From: Roseibium suaedae | Lineage (GTDB): Bacteria > Pseudomonadota > Alphaproteobacteria > Rhizobiales > Stappiaceae | Length of the DNA stretch: 64,000 nt | Assembly (NCBI RefSeq): GCF_900142725.1 | Contig: NZ_FRBW01000002.1 | Coordinates: forward strand, 1,206,710 to 1,270,709 | Direction of reading: 5' to 3' | In this document: positions 37,100-46,033 of the stretch, in pieces | How the letters are laid out: the number at the start of each line of letters is the position of its first letter | Position numbering within the stretch: position 1 is the stretch's first letter | Translations under genes and position numbers: made by a program | The notes under the pieces: model-generated | The model's input: only the letters and a program-made list of their open reading frames with translations | Database searches by the model: none | What the model was told of the DNA's origin: nothing

Positions 37100-38212
37100 T
37101 CAAAGCGTCCGGATCGGAGTGCGCGGCTGACCGTTGCGAAGCTTTGGTTTGCGCTTGGCCGCAAATTCGCCTCTCGCCCGCTGAGCAAGCTGCGGCCGGT
37201 TGTTGCCGGTTGCCTGAACATAGGCAGCGATCCAGTCACCGGCCTGCGACATGGGGATGCGCAAGTGATCACACCGGGCCTTTGCCAACATGGAGAAGGC
37301 ATCCAGAGACATGCCCGCCTTGCGGGCCATGCCGATCACGTCGTCCCGGTCGCCATTGAAAAGCGCATTGCGGGCCGTAACCGGCGGAATTCCACAGCGG
37401 AAGGCCAGCAGATCCGTAGCGTGTGACAGCCTCTTGTCCTGAACCAGCAGGACAGAGAGATCATCAGCGGAAATGTCATTCTGCTTGCAGAAACGCAGAA
37501 GGCCGGCAACGTCCGGATTGTCGAGATTGACCCCGATCTTGCGCCGGACCTGACGCAAACGCCCGATCTGATCCAAATCTTCCTGGGTAATCGAACCGTT
37601 GATCATCTTCTTCAGATGGGCGGCCGTCTCTCCCGTCACCGAGGGCAAAAGCATCTGGCAGATGGAAGGGGTCAGATCAGCGCGCAGCGCAAGATCTTCC
37701 CTGAGGACAATGTCCTGGATCGCATGCTTGACCAGAGCCCGCAGGGTCAGTCTGGAAAGTTCAATCTCGCGGTTCCCGGCAAGGATCCGGCGGACCACCT
37801 TGCTGCCGCGTTCTGCGAGGATCTGGGACGCCTTCTGACCGAGATCATCGCGGCGCGAAAGCACCTGAAGATGGCTGTCGTCGAGTTTACCGGCGAGGTC
37901 TTCCAGATGCTCCTGCTGAAACCCGGGATATTTTTCCAGGACTGGTGTCGCAACGCGAATGGCGTCCGTGGCAAAAGCCATCGCGAGAGGAAGAGGCGTC
38001 TGAATGAAAGGCGCAAGCTTCGTGGACAGCGCTGCACGGCTCTTCTCGGAAATTTCCTGGTAAAGCAGCAGCGCGACTTCGCCGAAGATTTCCGCTTCAG
38101 AAGGGGTCCGGCGCTCAATTCCCTGCACATACATGTCAGTCAGGGCAACAAGAAGCGTGTCCCGCGATTTCGCGGACTTGTCGCTTGCCAATCCGAGCAG
38201 CTGCACTGACAT
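37100..38212 (-). CDS. DUF2336 domain protein of unknown function
   Basis: Predicted soluble all-helical protein of 370 residues from the ATG at 38212. The whole length is Leu- and Arg-rich helices resembling repeated HEAT-like units, for example AFIQTPLPLAMAFATDAI-type segments and LARKAGMSLDAF-type helices. It resembles alphaproteobacterial DUF2336 proteins, which are common and uncharacterised. The C-terminal 30 residues are basic (RGEFAAKRKPKLRNGQPRTP) and could contact nucleic acid or membrane. It is divergent from aldH and converges with the PqiA-like gene. No catalytic motif is visible. Confidence 0.75.
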   Translation of the reverse strand: MSVQLLGLASDKSAKSRDTLLVALTDMYVQGIERRTPSEAEIFGEVALLLYQEISEKSRAALSTKLAPFIQTPLPLAMAFATDAIRVATPVLEKYPGFQQEHLEDLAGKLDDSHLQVLSRRDDLGQKASQILAERGSKVVRRILAGNREIELSRLTLRALVKHAIQDIVLREDLALRADLTPSICQMLLPSVTGETAAHLKKMINGSITQEDLDQIGRLRQVRRKIGVNLDNPDVAGLLRFCKQNDISADDLSVLLVQDKRLSHATDLLAFRCGIPPVTARNALFNGDRDDVIGMARKAGMSLDAFSMLAKARCDHLRIPMSQAGDWIAAYVQATGNNRPQLAQRARGEFAAKRKPKLRNGQPRTPIRTL

Positions 38213-38414
38213 GGTAAAACTCCGTTTGCCTAAACCTATTAGGACGCGAGTTAGTGAAGAGTAAAATCTGAAGACGCAAACCGACAGATCAGATCTGTTT
38301 TTTGCAAAGTGGGTGGCGAGCACAGCTCAAACCGGTTAAGCCTTTGTCCCGACCGCACGAGCTTTAAGTCTACTGTGCACTGATTTTGATTAATTTCAAA
38401 CGGGATAGGATACG

Positions 38415-39977
38415 ATGCTGAGTGGAAAACATCTGATTGACGGCGCTTGGGTTGAGGGTGGAAGCACGTTCAAAACGGTTTCCCCAGCGACAGGTGATGT
38501 CCTCCAGGAATCCGTATGGGACGCCGATCAGGCAACCGTTGCAAAGGCTGCTGAAGCTGCTGAACGCGCCTTTGCTGCCTATAGCGCAACCTCCACCGCT
38601 GAACGCGCAAAATTTCTCCGCACGATTGCGGATGAGATCGAAGCCCGCGGCGCGGCCCTGACGGAAACTGCGAACAAGGAAACGGCTCTTCCGGAAGCCC
38701 GCCTTAACGGCGAACGCGGCCGCACCACCGGCCAGCTCCGCCTGTTTGCCGACTGGATCGAGGAAGGCTCCTGCTTCGACGTCCGCATCGACCGTGCGAT
38801 GCCTGACCGTCAGCCCCTGCCCCGCCCCGACATCCGCCTGATGCTCAAGGCCATTGGCCCGGTTGGCGTCTTCGGTGCATCCAACTTCCCGCTGGCCTTC
38901 TCCACCGCAGGTGGCGATACCGCCTCCGCTCTGGCCGCAGGTTGCCCTGTCGTGGTCAAGGGCCACCCGGCCCATGCCGGCACAGCCGAACTTGTTGCCG
39001 AAGCCATTCGCGTCGCTATCGAGAAATGCGGCATGCCGAGCGGCACCTTCGGTCTCATTCAAGGTGCGAGCCAGGCTTCGGGCGGCGCTCTTGTCACCCA
39101 TCCGCTGATCAAGGCCATCGGCTTTACCGGCTCTCTGCGCGGCGGCCGCGCCCTGTTCGATCTGGCCGTTTCCCGTCCTGAGCCGATCCCGTTCTACGGC
39201 GAACTGGGATCCGTCAACCCGACCTTCCTTCTGCCCGCAGCTCTTGGCTCGCGCGCAGCTGAAGTCGGCGCAGGCTGGGCACAGTCGCTCACCATGGGCG
39301 TTGGCCAGTTCTGCACCAACCCGGGCCTCGTGATTGCAATTGCCGGTCCGGACCTCGACACCTTCACCAACGCCGCTTGCGAGGCTCTTGGTGCAGTTCC
39401 GGCCCAGACCATGCTGACAGCCGGCATTGCCAAGGCCTATCAGAGCGCCATTGATGCCCGCATCAAGAACGGCAAGGCCAATGTGAAGCTGAAGGGTGTT
39501 GCCGAAGGCGGCGCCTGTGACGTGTCTCCTGCGGTTTTCGAAGTGGACAGCGCCACCTGGCTGGCAAACCCGGACCTTCATGAAGAAGTGTTCGGCCCGT
39601 CCGCCGTCATCGTTGCCTGCCCGGACGCAAATGCCGTTCTGGAAGTTGCCAAGGCTCTGGAAGGCCAGCTGACCGCAACCTTCATCATGGATGATGCGGA
39701 TCTCGAAGCGGTCCTGCCGCTGCTGCCGGTCGTCGAACGCAAGGCCGGCCGCCTGATGCGCAACAACTTCCCGACGGGTGTGGAAGTCTGCCACGCAATG
39801 ATGCATGGCGGCCCGTACCCGGCCTCGACGGACGTGCGCTCGACCTCTGTCGGCACCAAGGCTATCGAGCGCTTCCTGCGCCCGGTCGCCTTCCAGAACT
39901 TCCTCCAGGACATGCTGCCGGAAGCCGCACGCGATGGCAGCTCCGTACCGAACCTGGATAACGGCAAGCGGTCCTGA
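38415..39977 (+). CDS. 2,5-dioxovalerate (alpha-ketoglutarate semialdehyde) dehydrogenase
   Basis: NAD(P)-dependent aldehyde dehydrogenase of 520 residues that oxidises alpha-ketoglutarate semialdehyde to 2-oxoglutarate. The catalytic Cys300 lies in MGVGQFCTNPG, the general base Glu263 in YGELGSVNP, and the oxyanion Asn157 in GASNFPLAFS. The pattern PLPRPDIRLMLKAIGPVGVFGASN, of which RLMLKAIGPV is the core, is typical of this subgroup. It is the final enzyme for hydroxyproline, D-glucarate and oxidative pentose or uronate routes. Both a hydroxyproline module (54-57 kb) and a uronate locus (4-15 kb) lie in this window. It is monocistronic, closed by the terminator at 40004. Confidence 0.9.
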   Translation: MLSGKHLIDGAWVEGGSTFKTVSPATGDVLQESVWDADQATVAKAAEAAERAFAAYSATSTAERAKFLRTIADEIEARGAALTETANKETALPEARLNGERGRTTGQLRLFADWIEEGSCFDVRIDRAMPDRQPLPRPDIRLMLKAIGPVGVFGASNFPLAFSTAGGDTASALAAGCPVVVKGHPAHAGTAELVAEAIRVAIEKCGMPSGTFGLIQGASQASGGALVTHPLIKAIGFTGSLRGGRALFDLAVSRPEPIPFYGELGSVNPTFLLPAALGSRAAEVGAGWAQSLTMGVGQFCTNPGLVIAIAGPDLDTFTNAACEALGAVPAQTMLTAGIAKAYQSAIDARIKNGKANVKLKGVAEGGACDVSPAVFEVDSATWLANPDLHEEVFGPSAVIVACPDANAVLEVAKALEGQLTATFIMDDADLEAVLPLLPVVERKAGRLMRNNFPTGVEVCHAMMHGGPYPASTDVRSTSVGTKAIERFLRPVAFQNFLQDMLPEAARDGSSVPNLDNGKRS

Positions 39978-40003
39978 TCCCGCTCTGACTTGAAAAGAAT
40001 TGA

Positions 40004-40044
40004 GGCGGGCATTCGACACTTCGAATGTCCGCCTTATATTTTTC
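40004..40044 (+). terminator. Terminator after the dioxovalerate dehydrogenase gene
   Basis: Arms at 40004-40016 (GGCGGGCATTCGA) and 40021-40033 (TCGAATGTCCGCC) form a 13-bp stem with one wobble and a four-base loop. The following bases are TTATATTTTT. Confidence 0.88.
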
Positions 40045-40118
40045 CGCCAAGGAATAAAGGTAAGCTCCTGGCTACCTCGCTGTTCCTGAAGCCGACAAGA
40101 TATAACCGGACCGTGCGC

Positions 40119-42512
40119 ATGACCTTTCACCACCGCCTCAAGGCGGGACTTCTCGCGCTCTTGCTCCTGTGCACCGCGGCCCCGGCCGCCTTTGCCCAGA
40201 CCGCAAGCAGCACTGCAGCCCAACCCTCCGCTTCCGCGACCACACAAGCCTCGCCCGAGGCGGCCCGCGAAGCGCTCATTCAGCTTCTGCAGGATCCCAA
40301 TGGCCGCTCGGCCCTGATCGAGCTGCTGAAGAAGGAAGGCGGCACGGGCACGGGCGCCAACACTGGCACAGGCACTGGCACAGCCACCCAGCCGTCAACA
40401 GCCACACCGGCCCCTGCAGCGGCAGAGCAAGCTGCGCAAGAAGAAACTCCTGCAGCGGAAGCCACGCCCGAGGAAGACAAGGAACCTTTCGCGGTCTGGC
40501 TCGGCAACAAGACCCGCATTGTCGCGGATGACCTGGCCAATTCGCTGACCATGATCGGCAAATCCCTGAACGGCATTGTCCTGCTGGCGACGGGCGAAGT
40601 GCAGATCCGCTGGGAGCGCGCCCAGAGTGCCTTGATCGAGATTGCCGTGGTGCTGGTCACGGCTCTGCTTGTGTTCTACGCCGGCCAGCAGGTCCTTAAG
40701 TTTACGCTGAAAAAATACGCCTCCCGCGCCGGGTATGGCGGATGGGTCAAGCGTGTCGTGCTGCTTCTGGTAACAGCGGCCGCGGATGTGCTCACGGTCG
40801 TCATTGGCTGGGGGGCTGGCTATGCGGCAGCGCTCGCGGTCTTCGGCAACAGCCAGAGCTCCGGCTTCCTGCTCCAGAGCCTGGCCTTGAACGCCTTCCT
40901 CCTCACGGGCTTTGCCCGCGTCGTGCTGCGCATGGTCTTTGCACCCAACCGGGCTCCCCTGCGCATCCTGCCATTCAGCGATGACACCGCAGCAATCTGG
41001 AGCCGCCATATCGGATTCATCATCACCCTGCTCGGCTACGGCCTGATGCTGGGCGTACCGGTGGCGAACCTGACGATTTCCTTCGTCCTCGGCAACGCGG
41101 TCCGCGTTCTCGTGGTGCTGATCGCGACAGTCTATCTTCTCATCACCGTCCACCGTCAGCATTCCAGGGTGACAACAGGCATCCGCAGCTATGCAGAAAC
41201 GCTGAACAGCGAGATTGCCCAGCGCAGCCTCTGGGGCCTGGCGGGTCTCTGGCACCTGATCGCCTATCTCTATGTTCTGGTCGTTCTCGGCGTCTGGCTG
41301 TCCCGCCCCTTCGACGCGGTATCCATCATCGTGCAGGCAACCGGCCTTTCGATGCTGACCATCCTGGGCGGGTTCATGCTGTCCTTTGCGATGACCCGCG
41401 CGATTGTCGGCGGTGTCCGGCTTCCGCCGAAGCTGAAGGAAAACCTCCCGGCACTCGAGACCCGTCTGAACGCCTTCGTGCCGCGCCTGCTCAAGGTGTT
41501 CCGCTTCCTGGTCTTTGTTTCGACCCTGCTGATCCTCGCGGACATCTGGGGTGCCATCGGTCTGTTTGAGTGGCTTGGATCCCAGGCAGGACGGGATATT
41601 CTCGATCGATACAGCTCGGCAGCGCTCGTGCTCCTGATTTCGTTCCTGGTCTGGCTGGCCGTCATGTCCTGGATCGACATGCGCCTGCGCAGCCATGCAG
41701 GCTACATCATCACCGCACGCGAACGGACCTTGTTCCAGCTGTTCCGTAACGCCTTCACGGTCGTGGTGATCGTCATGGCCTCACTGCTGGGCCTCTCGGA
41801 AATCGGCGTCGACATCGGCCCGCTGATCGCTGGTGCCGGTGTTGTCGGTCTGGCGATTTCCTTCGGTGCGCAAACCCTCGTGAAGGACATCATCACCGGC
41901 GCCTTCATCCAGATCGAGAATGCGATCAACGAGGGGGATGTGGTCACCGTCGGCGGCATCAGCGGTGCTGTGGAGCGGCTGACCGTGCGCTCCGTGCGGT
42001 TGCGCGACGTGGAAGGCACGACCCATATCGTTCCCTTCTCCGCCGTCGACACCGTTTCCAACTTCATGCGGGACTTCTCCTACCATGTGTCCCTGATCGG
42101 CGTGTCCTACGACACCGACATCAAGAAGGCGAAGGCCGCCATGGAAGAAGCCTTTGTCCGGCTGCGGGAAACAGATGCCGGACGGGACATCATCGCGGAT
42201 CTGGAAATGCACGGGGTCACCAGCTTCGGCGATTCCGCTGTCAACATCCGCGCCCGGATCAAGACGCTCCCGGGCTCACAATGGGCGATTGGCCGCGCCT
42301 ACAACGAGCACGTCAAGAACGTATTCGACGAGCAAGGCATCGAAATCCCGTTCCCGCAGGTAACCTACCATTCTGCAGCACCTGCTCCGGTGGAGAAGCT
42401 GCAGAAATCCAAGGCGGCAAAGGACGAGCCGAATGACCGTCCGGTGAAGGATTCACCGAATGAGGCAAATGATGACGCCCTTGATGCGGATGACGACGCC
42501 GCACCGCGGTAA
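40119..42512 (+). CDS. Large MscS-family mechanosensitive channel
   Basis: Membrane protein of 797 residues from the ATG at 40119. The N-terminus is a signal peptide (LLALLLLCTAAPAAFAQ, cleavage near residue 28), followed by a low-complexity Ala/Thr/Gly periplasmic segment containing a GTGTGT-type repeat. About ten or eleven hydrophobic helices follow. The MscS core is near the C-terminus: GAGVVGLAISFGAQTLVKDIITGAFI (pore helix; core GLAISFGAQTLVKD) and the beta domain GDVVTVGGISGAVERLTVRSVRLRD. An acidic tail ends the protein. It protects against hypo-osmotic shock, complementing the proXWV osmolyte importer. It follows the dehydrogenase terminator and has its own terminator. Confidence 0.92.
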   Translation: MTFHHRLKAGLLALLLLCTAAPAAFAQTASSTAAQPSASATTQASPEAAREALIQLLQDPNGRSALIELLKKEGGTGTGANTGTGTGTATQPSTATPAPAAAEQAAQEETPAAEATPEEDKEPFAVWLGNKTRIVADDLANSLTMIGKSLNGIVLLATGEVQIRWERAQSALIEIAVVLVTALLVFYAGQQVLKFTLKKYASRAGYGGWVKRVVLLLVTAAADVLTVVIGWGAGYAAALAVFGNSQSSGFLLQSLALNAFLLTGFARVVLRMVFAPNRAPLRILPFSDDTAAIWSRHIGFIITLLGYGLMLGVPVANLTISFVLGNAVRVLVVLIATVYLLITVHRQHSRVTTGIRSYAETLNSEIAQRSLWGLAGLWHLIAYLYVLVVLGVWLSRPFDAVSIIVQATGLSMLTILGGFMLSFAMTRAIVGGVRLPPKLKENLPALETRLNAFVPRLLKVFRFLVFVSTLLILADIWGAIGLFEWLGSQAGRDILDRYSSAALVLLISFLVWLAVMSWIDMRLRSHAGYIITARERTLFQLFRNAFTVVVIVMASLLGLSEIGVDIGPLIAGAGVVGLAISFGAQTLVKDIITGAFIQIENAINEGDVVTVGGISGAVERLTVRSVRLRDVEGTTHIVPFSAVDTVSNFMRDFSYHVSLIGVSYDTDIKKAKAAMEEAFVRLRETDAGRDIIADLEMHGVTSFGDSAVNIRARIKTLPGSQWAIGRAYNEHVKNVFDEQGIEIPFPQVTYHSAAPAPVEKLQKSKAAKDEPNDRPVKDSPNEANDDALDADDDAAPR

Positions 42513-42535
42513 GCTCTGAGCCACCCGCAAATCAT

Positions 42536-42568
42536 AAAGGCCGCCGGACATTCTCCGGCGGCCTTTTT
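42536..42568 (+). terminator. Terminator after the MscS gene
   Basis: AAAGGCCGCCGGA (42536-42548) and TCCGGCGGCCTTT (42554-42566) form a perfect 13-bp stem with a five-base loop, followed by T residues. Strong intrinsic terminator. Confidence 0.93.
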
Positions 42569-42650
42569 CGTTGATTGAATTTCATTCAGTTTCGCTTTAT
42601 TTTCGCTTTCTCACATCGACGCGCCTTTTCGCTATCCAGGAGAAGCTTTA

Positions 42651-44174
42651 ATGAAACCCGAATTCGACCTTATCGTCATTGGTGGCGGTATCAACGGAAC
42701 CGGGATCGCCCGCGATGCAGTCGGCCGCGGGGCAAGCGTTCTTCTCGCCGAAATGGGCGATCTGGCAGGCGCGACCTCGTCCGCTTCAACCAAGCTCATT
42801 CATGGCGGCCTGCGCTATCTTGAGTATTACGAGTTCAATCTCGTCCGTAAGGCGCTCAAGGAGCGCGAAGTTCTGTGGCGCGCAGCCCCGCATATCGCCT
42901 GGCCGCTGCGCTTCATCCTGCCCCACCACAAGGATCTGCGTCCGGCATGGCTGCTGCGGCTAGGCCTGTTCCTCTATGACCACCTTGGCGGCCGCAAGCT
43001 GCTCCCGGCAACCAGGACCGTGCGCCTGGACAAGCCCCCTTTCTCCAGCGGGCTGAAAAGCCTGTTCCGCCGAGGCTTCGAATATTCCGACTGCTGGGTG
43101 GATGATGCCCGTCTGGTTGCCCTGAATGCCCGCGACGCAGCCGATCGCGGCGCGGAAATCCTGACCCGGACGAAATGCATCAGCGCCCGCCGGGAAAACG
43201 GCCATTGGTCTGTCACTCTGGAAGACGTCGTGACCGGCGTTCAGCGCATCGTGACCGCAAGCGTTCTCGTCAATGCGGCAGGTCCCTGGGTCGCGTCCAT
43301 GCTGTCCGGGGTTGCTGGCGTCAACCGGTCGTCCAATGTCCGGCTCGTGAAGGGCAGCCACATCGTTGTGCCGCGCCTGTTCGAGCATGACCGCTGTTTC
43401 ATCTTCCAGAACGGCGATGGCCGGATCATCTTCGCCATTCCCTATGAAACCGATTTCACCCTGATCGGCACAACCGATGTCGATCACCAGAGCGATCCGG
43501 GCCAGGTGACCATCTCGAAAGACGAGATCGACTACCTCTGCCGGTCGGTCAGCGAATATCTCGAAAAACCGGTCAAGCCGGAAGACATCGTGCACACCTA
43601 TTCCGGCGTCCGGCCGCTTTATGACGACGGCGCAAAGGACGCAAAGGCAGCCACCCGCGACTATGTTCTTGAGCTGGATGGCGGCGAAGACGGCACTCCC
43701 GCGCTCCTGTCCGTTTTCGGCGGCAAGATCACCACTTACCGCAAGCTTGCCGAACACGTGCTGGAAAAGCTGGAAGGCTTCCTTCCCTTCAAGAGTGGCG
43801 TCTGGACTGCCGCAGCATCGCTGCCGGGCGGCAATTTCCCCGTCCTGTCCTTTGATCAGGAAGTGCAACGGCTGCAGGAAACGCACCCCATCCTGAGCCC
43901 AGCCCATGCGACCCGTCTCGTGCGTGCCTACGGTACCGATGCCCGCATGATCCTTGATGGCATTTCTTCACCGGCAGACCTTGGCCGTCACTTCGGCCAT
44001 GATCTTTATGAGGTTGAAGTCCTGTGGCTGATTGAGCGTGAATGGGCCCGCACAGCGGATGATATCCTGTGGCGCCGGTCCAAGCTGGGACTGCGGATCA
44101 GCAAGGAAGAAGCCGCTATCCTGGATGGTTTCCTGAAAGACCATCTTGCAGCCCGCACCGCTGCCTCGGCATAA
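42651..44174 (+). CDS. glpD: Aerobic glycerol-3-phosphate dehydrogenase
   Basis: FAD enzyme of 507 residues, membrane-associated, oxidising glycerol 3-phosphate to dihydroxyacetone phosphate and passing electrons to ubiquinone. The FAD motif is VIGGGINGTGIARDAVGRG at residues 7-25. GlpD signatures SSASTKLIHGGLRYLEYYEFNLV (core STKLIHGGLRYLE), VNAAGPWV, LVKGSHIVVP and IGTTDVDHQ are present. The C-terminal domain (YGTDARMIL through RRSKLGLRIS) is the usual cap. AGGAGA precedes the ATG. glpK follows 64 bases downstream, so the pair forms a glycerol catabolic operon. No glycerol transporter or GlpR is in the window. Confidence 0.96.
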   Translation: MKPEFDLIVIGGGINGTGIARDAVGRGASVLLAEMGDLAGATSSASTKLIHGGLRYLEYYEFNLVRKALKEREVLWRAAPHIAWPLRFILPHHKDLRPAWLLRLGLFLYDHLGGRKLLPATRTVRLDKPPFSSGLKSLFRRGFEYSDCWVDDARLVALNARDAADRGAEILTRTKCISARRENGHWSVTLEDVVTGVQRIVTASVLVNAAGPWVASMLSGVAGVNRSSNVRLVKGSHIVVPRLFEHDRCFIFQNGDGRIIFAIPYETDFTLIGTTDVDHQSDPGQVTISKDEIDYLCRSVSEYLEKPVKPEDIVHTYSGVRPLYDDGAKDAKAATRDYVLELDGGEDGTPALLSVFGGKITTYRKLAEHVLEKLEGFLPFKSGVWTAAASLPGGNFPVLSFDQEVQRLQETHPILSPAHATRLVRAYGTDARMILDGISSPADLGRHFGHDLYEVEVLWLIEREWARTADDILWRRSKLGLRISKEEAAILDGFLKDHLAARTAASA

Positions 44175-44238
44175 AGAGAAAACAATTTCCCGGTGAGCCG
44201 GCAAAGACCGGCCACCGAAACGATATCAGGAGGAACGC

Positions 44239-45726
44239 ATGGCGGGCGCCATTCTGGCCATTGATCAGGGCACAACGTCCAGCAGGGCGATCGTATTCGG
44301 CAGCGATTTTCAGCCGATCAGCGTCGGGCAGAAAGAGTTCCCGCAGCATTTTCCACGCTCCGGCTGGGTCGAGCATGACCCGGAAGACCTTTGGTCAACC
44401 ACGGCTGCCGTCTGCCGCGAGGCACTGGAACGCGCCCACATCCCGGTGGCAGACATTGCCGCGATCGGCATCACCAATCAGCGTGAAACGGCTGTCGTCT
44501 GGGACAAGAAGACCGGAAAGCCTGTCTATAATGCAATCGTCTGGCAGGACCGGCGCACGGCGGATGTCTGCGCAAAGCTGCGGGCTGCCGGCAAGGAAAA
44601 GCTGATCACCTCCAAGACCGGCCTGATCCTTGACCCCTATTTCTCAGGCACCAAGGTTGCCTGGATCCTGGACAATGTGGAAGGCGCACGGGCCCGGGCA
44701 GAACGCGGAGAACTGGCGTTTGGCACAGTGGATTCCTGGCTGATCTGGCACCTGACCGGCGGCGGGAAACACGTCACCGACGCGACCAACGCCTCCCGCA
44801 CCCTGCTCTACAACATCCACGACAATTGCTGGGATGAAGAGCTCTGCGACCTGATCGGCGTACCGATGTCCATGCTCCCGGAGGTCAAGGATTGCGCCGA
44901 CGACTTCGGCATGAGCCGGGCAGATCTTTTCGGCCGCCCGCTGCCTATCCTTGGCGTTGCCGGCGATCAGCAGGCGGCGACACTGGGCCAGGCCTGTTTT
45001 GAACCGGGCATGGTCAAGTCGACCTACGGAACCGGATGCTTTGCGCTGATCAACACAGGCAAGGAACCGGTTTCTTCCCAAAACCGGCTGCTGACGACAA
45101 TTGCCTACCGGCTGAATGGTGAGACCACCTATGCGCTGGAAGGCTCGATCTTCGCCGCTGGCACCACCGTTCAATGGCTTAGAGACGGGCTCGGCATCAT
45201 CAATTCGGCTTCCGACACCCAAGCGATGGCAGAACGCTCCAGCCGCGAACAGCAGATCTATCTGGTTCCGGCTTTCGTGGGCCTAGGCGCGCCACATTGG
45301 GATGCAGATGCCCGGGCTGCCATCTATGGCCTCACCCGCGCCACCGGCCCGGATGACTTTGCCCGCGCTGCGCTGGAAAGTGTCGGCTACCAGACCCGGG
45401 ATCTTATCGACGCCATGCAGGCGGACTGGTCGGCTCAGGGACAGACCGTCCTGCGGGTTGATGGCGGCATGTCCGCCTCGAACTGGACCATGCAGTTCCT
45501 CGCGGACATTCTGGGCGCGCCGGTCGACCGGCCAAAGGTCTCCGAAACCACCGCGCTTGGTGCTGCATGGCTGGCAGGTTCCCGTGCGGGAGCTTGGCCC
45601 GGGCAAACGGAATTTTCCGCCAAATGGCTCCTGGACCGCAGATTTTCCCCGGAAATGGAGCAAGGCGAGCGCGACAAATTGCTCGCCGGATGGCGCGACG
45701 CCGTACGCCGCACCCGGTCGAACTGA
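44239..45726 (+). CDS. glpK: Glycerol kinase
   Basis: FGGY-family kinase of 495 residues that phosphorylates glycerol with ATP. The N-terminal phosphate motif is [14 protein letters not shown] at residues 6-19. Substrate contacts are in ITNQRET (Arg, Glu), the FGGY signature [18 protein letters not shown] is visible (core DPYFSGTK), the GDQQAA aspartate is in [17 protein letters not shown], and the adenosine motif is [20 protein letters not shown], core [11 protein letters not shown]. It has AGGAGGAA before its ATG. Length is standard. A stem-loop lies just after its stop codon. Confidence 0.96.
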   Translation: MAGAILAIDQGTTSSRAIVFGSDFQPISVGQKEFPQHFPRSGWVEHDPEDLWSTTAAVCREALERAHIPVADIAAIGITNQRETAVVWDKKTGKPVYNAIVWQDRRTADVCAKLRAAGKEKLITSKTGLILDPYFSGTKVAWILDNVEGARARAERGELAFGTVDSWLIWHLTGGGKHVTDATNASRTLLYNIHDNCWDEELCDLIGVPMSMLPEVKDCADDFGMSRADLFGRPLPILGVAGDQQAATLGQACFEPGMVKSTYGTGCFALINTGKEPVSSQNRLLTTIAYRLNGETTYALEGSIFAAGTTVQWLRDGLGIINSASDTQAMAERSSREQQIYLVPAFVGLGAPHWDADARAAIYGLTRATGPDDFARAALESVGYQTRDLIDAMQADWSAQGQTVLRVDGGMSASNWTMQFLADILGAPVDRPKVSETTALGAAWLAGSRAGAWPGQTEFSAKWLLDRRFSPEMEQGERDKLLAGWRDAVRRTRSN

Positions 45727-45734
45727 CCAGTTAC

Positions 45735-45761
45735 GCCCCGCCGCCAAACACCCGGCGGGGC
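45735..45761 (+). terminator. Stem-loop after glpK
   Basis: GCCCCGCCG (45735-45743) and CGGCGGGGC (45753-45761) form a 9-bp stem followed by AAATTATATTTG. A likely terminator of glpDK, though the T run is broken. Confidence 0.6.
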
Positions 45762-46033
45762 AAATTATATTTGATATATCATGCCATTAGGCGCGTACTG
45801 CACAGTACCCAAAGCAGGGTAAAGTTTCCGACGAATGACTTCGGACAAACACGTCATTACGACAGTATGGCTGACCTAGTAATTATTTTTCCCAAATGAG
45901 CCTTTTTTCGAAATATTTCCGCTGTTGATTTTATTGGCAAAACCCTCTTAGTTTGGCCCAGTCCCGGGCTTGAAAGCGCCACTTTTCGCCAAGACGCCGC
46001 CCAGGGACCCTTCATCAAGGGGAGACAAGTTTG
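45762..46033. promoter_or_regulatory. Upstream region of the dipeptide ABC operon
   Basis: About 270 bases, AT-rich in the middle. It contains TTTGATATATCA (45770-45781), identical to the motif at 55067-55078, and the inverted repeat GTACTG-CA-CAGTAC (45795-45808). No gene is visible; the promoter of dppA should lie here but I cannot place its boxes with confidence. Confidence 0.45.

Noticed and set aside
38370..40247. 625-codon open frame on the minus strand
   Set aside because: It is antisense to the dioxovalerate dehydrogenase, and it also crosses the terminator at 40004-40044.
40340..40390. Tandem GGCACA-type repeat
   Set aside because: It encodes the Gly/Thr low-complexity segment after the MscS-channel signal peptide. 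No array structure is present.
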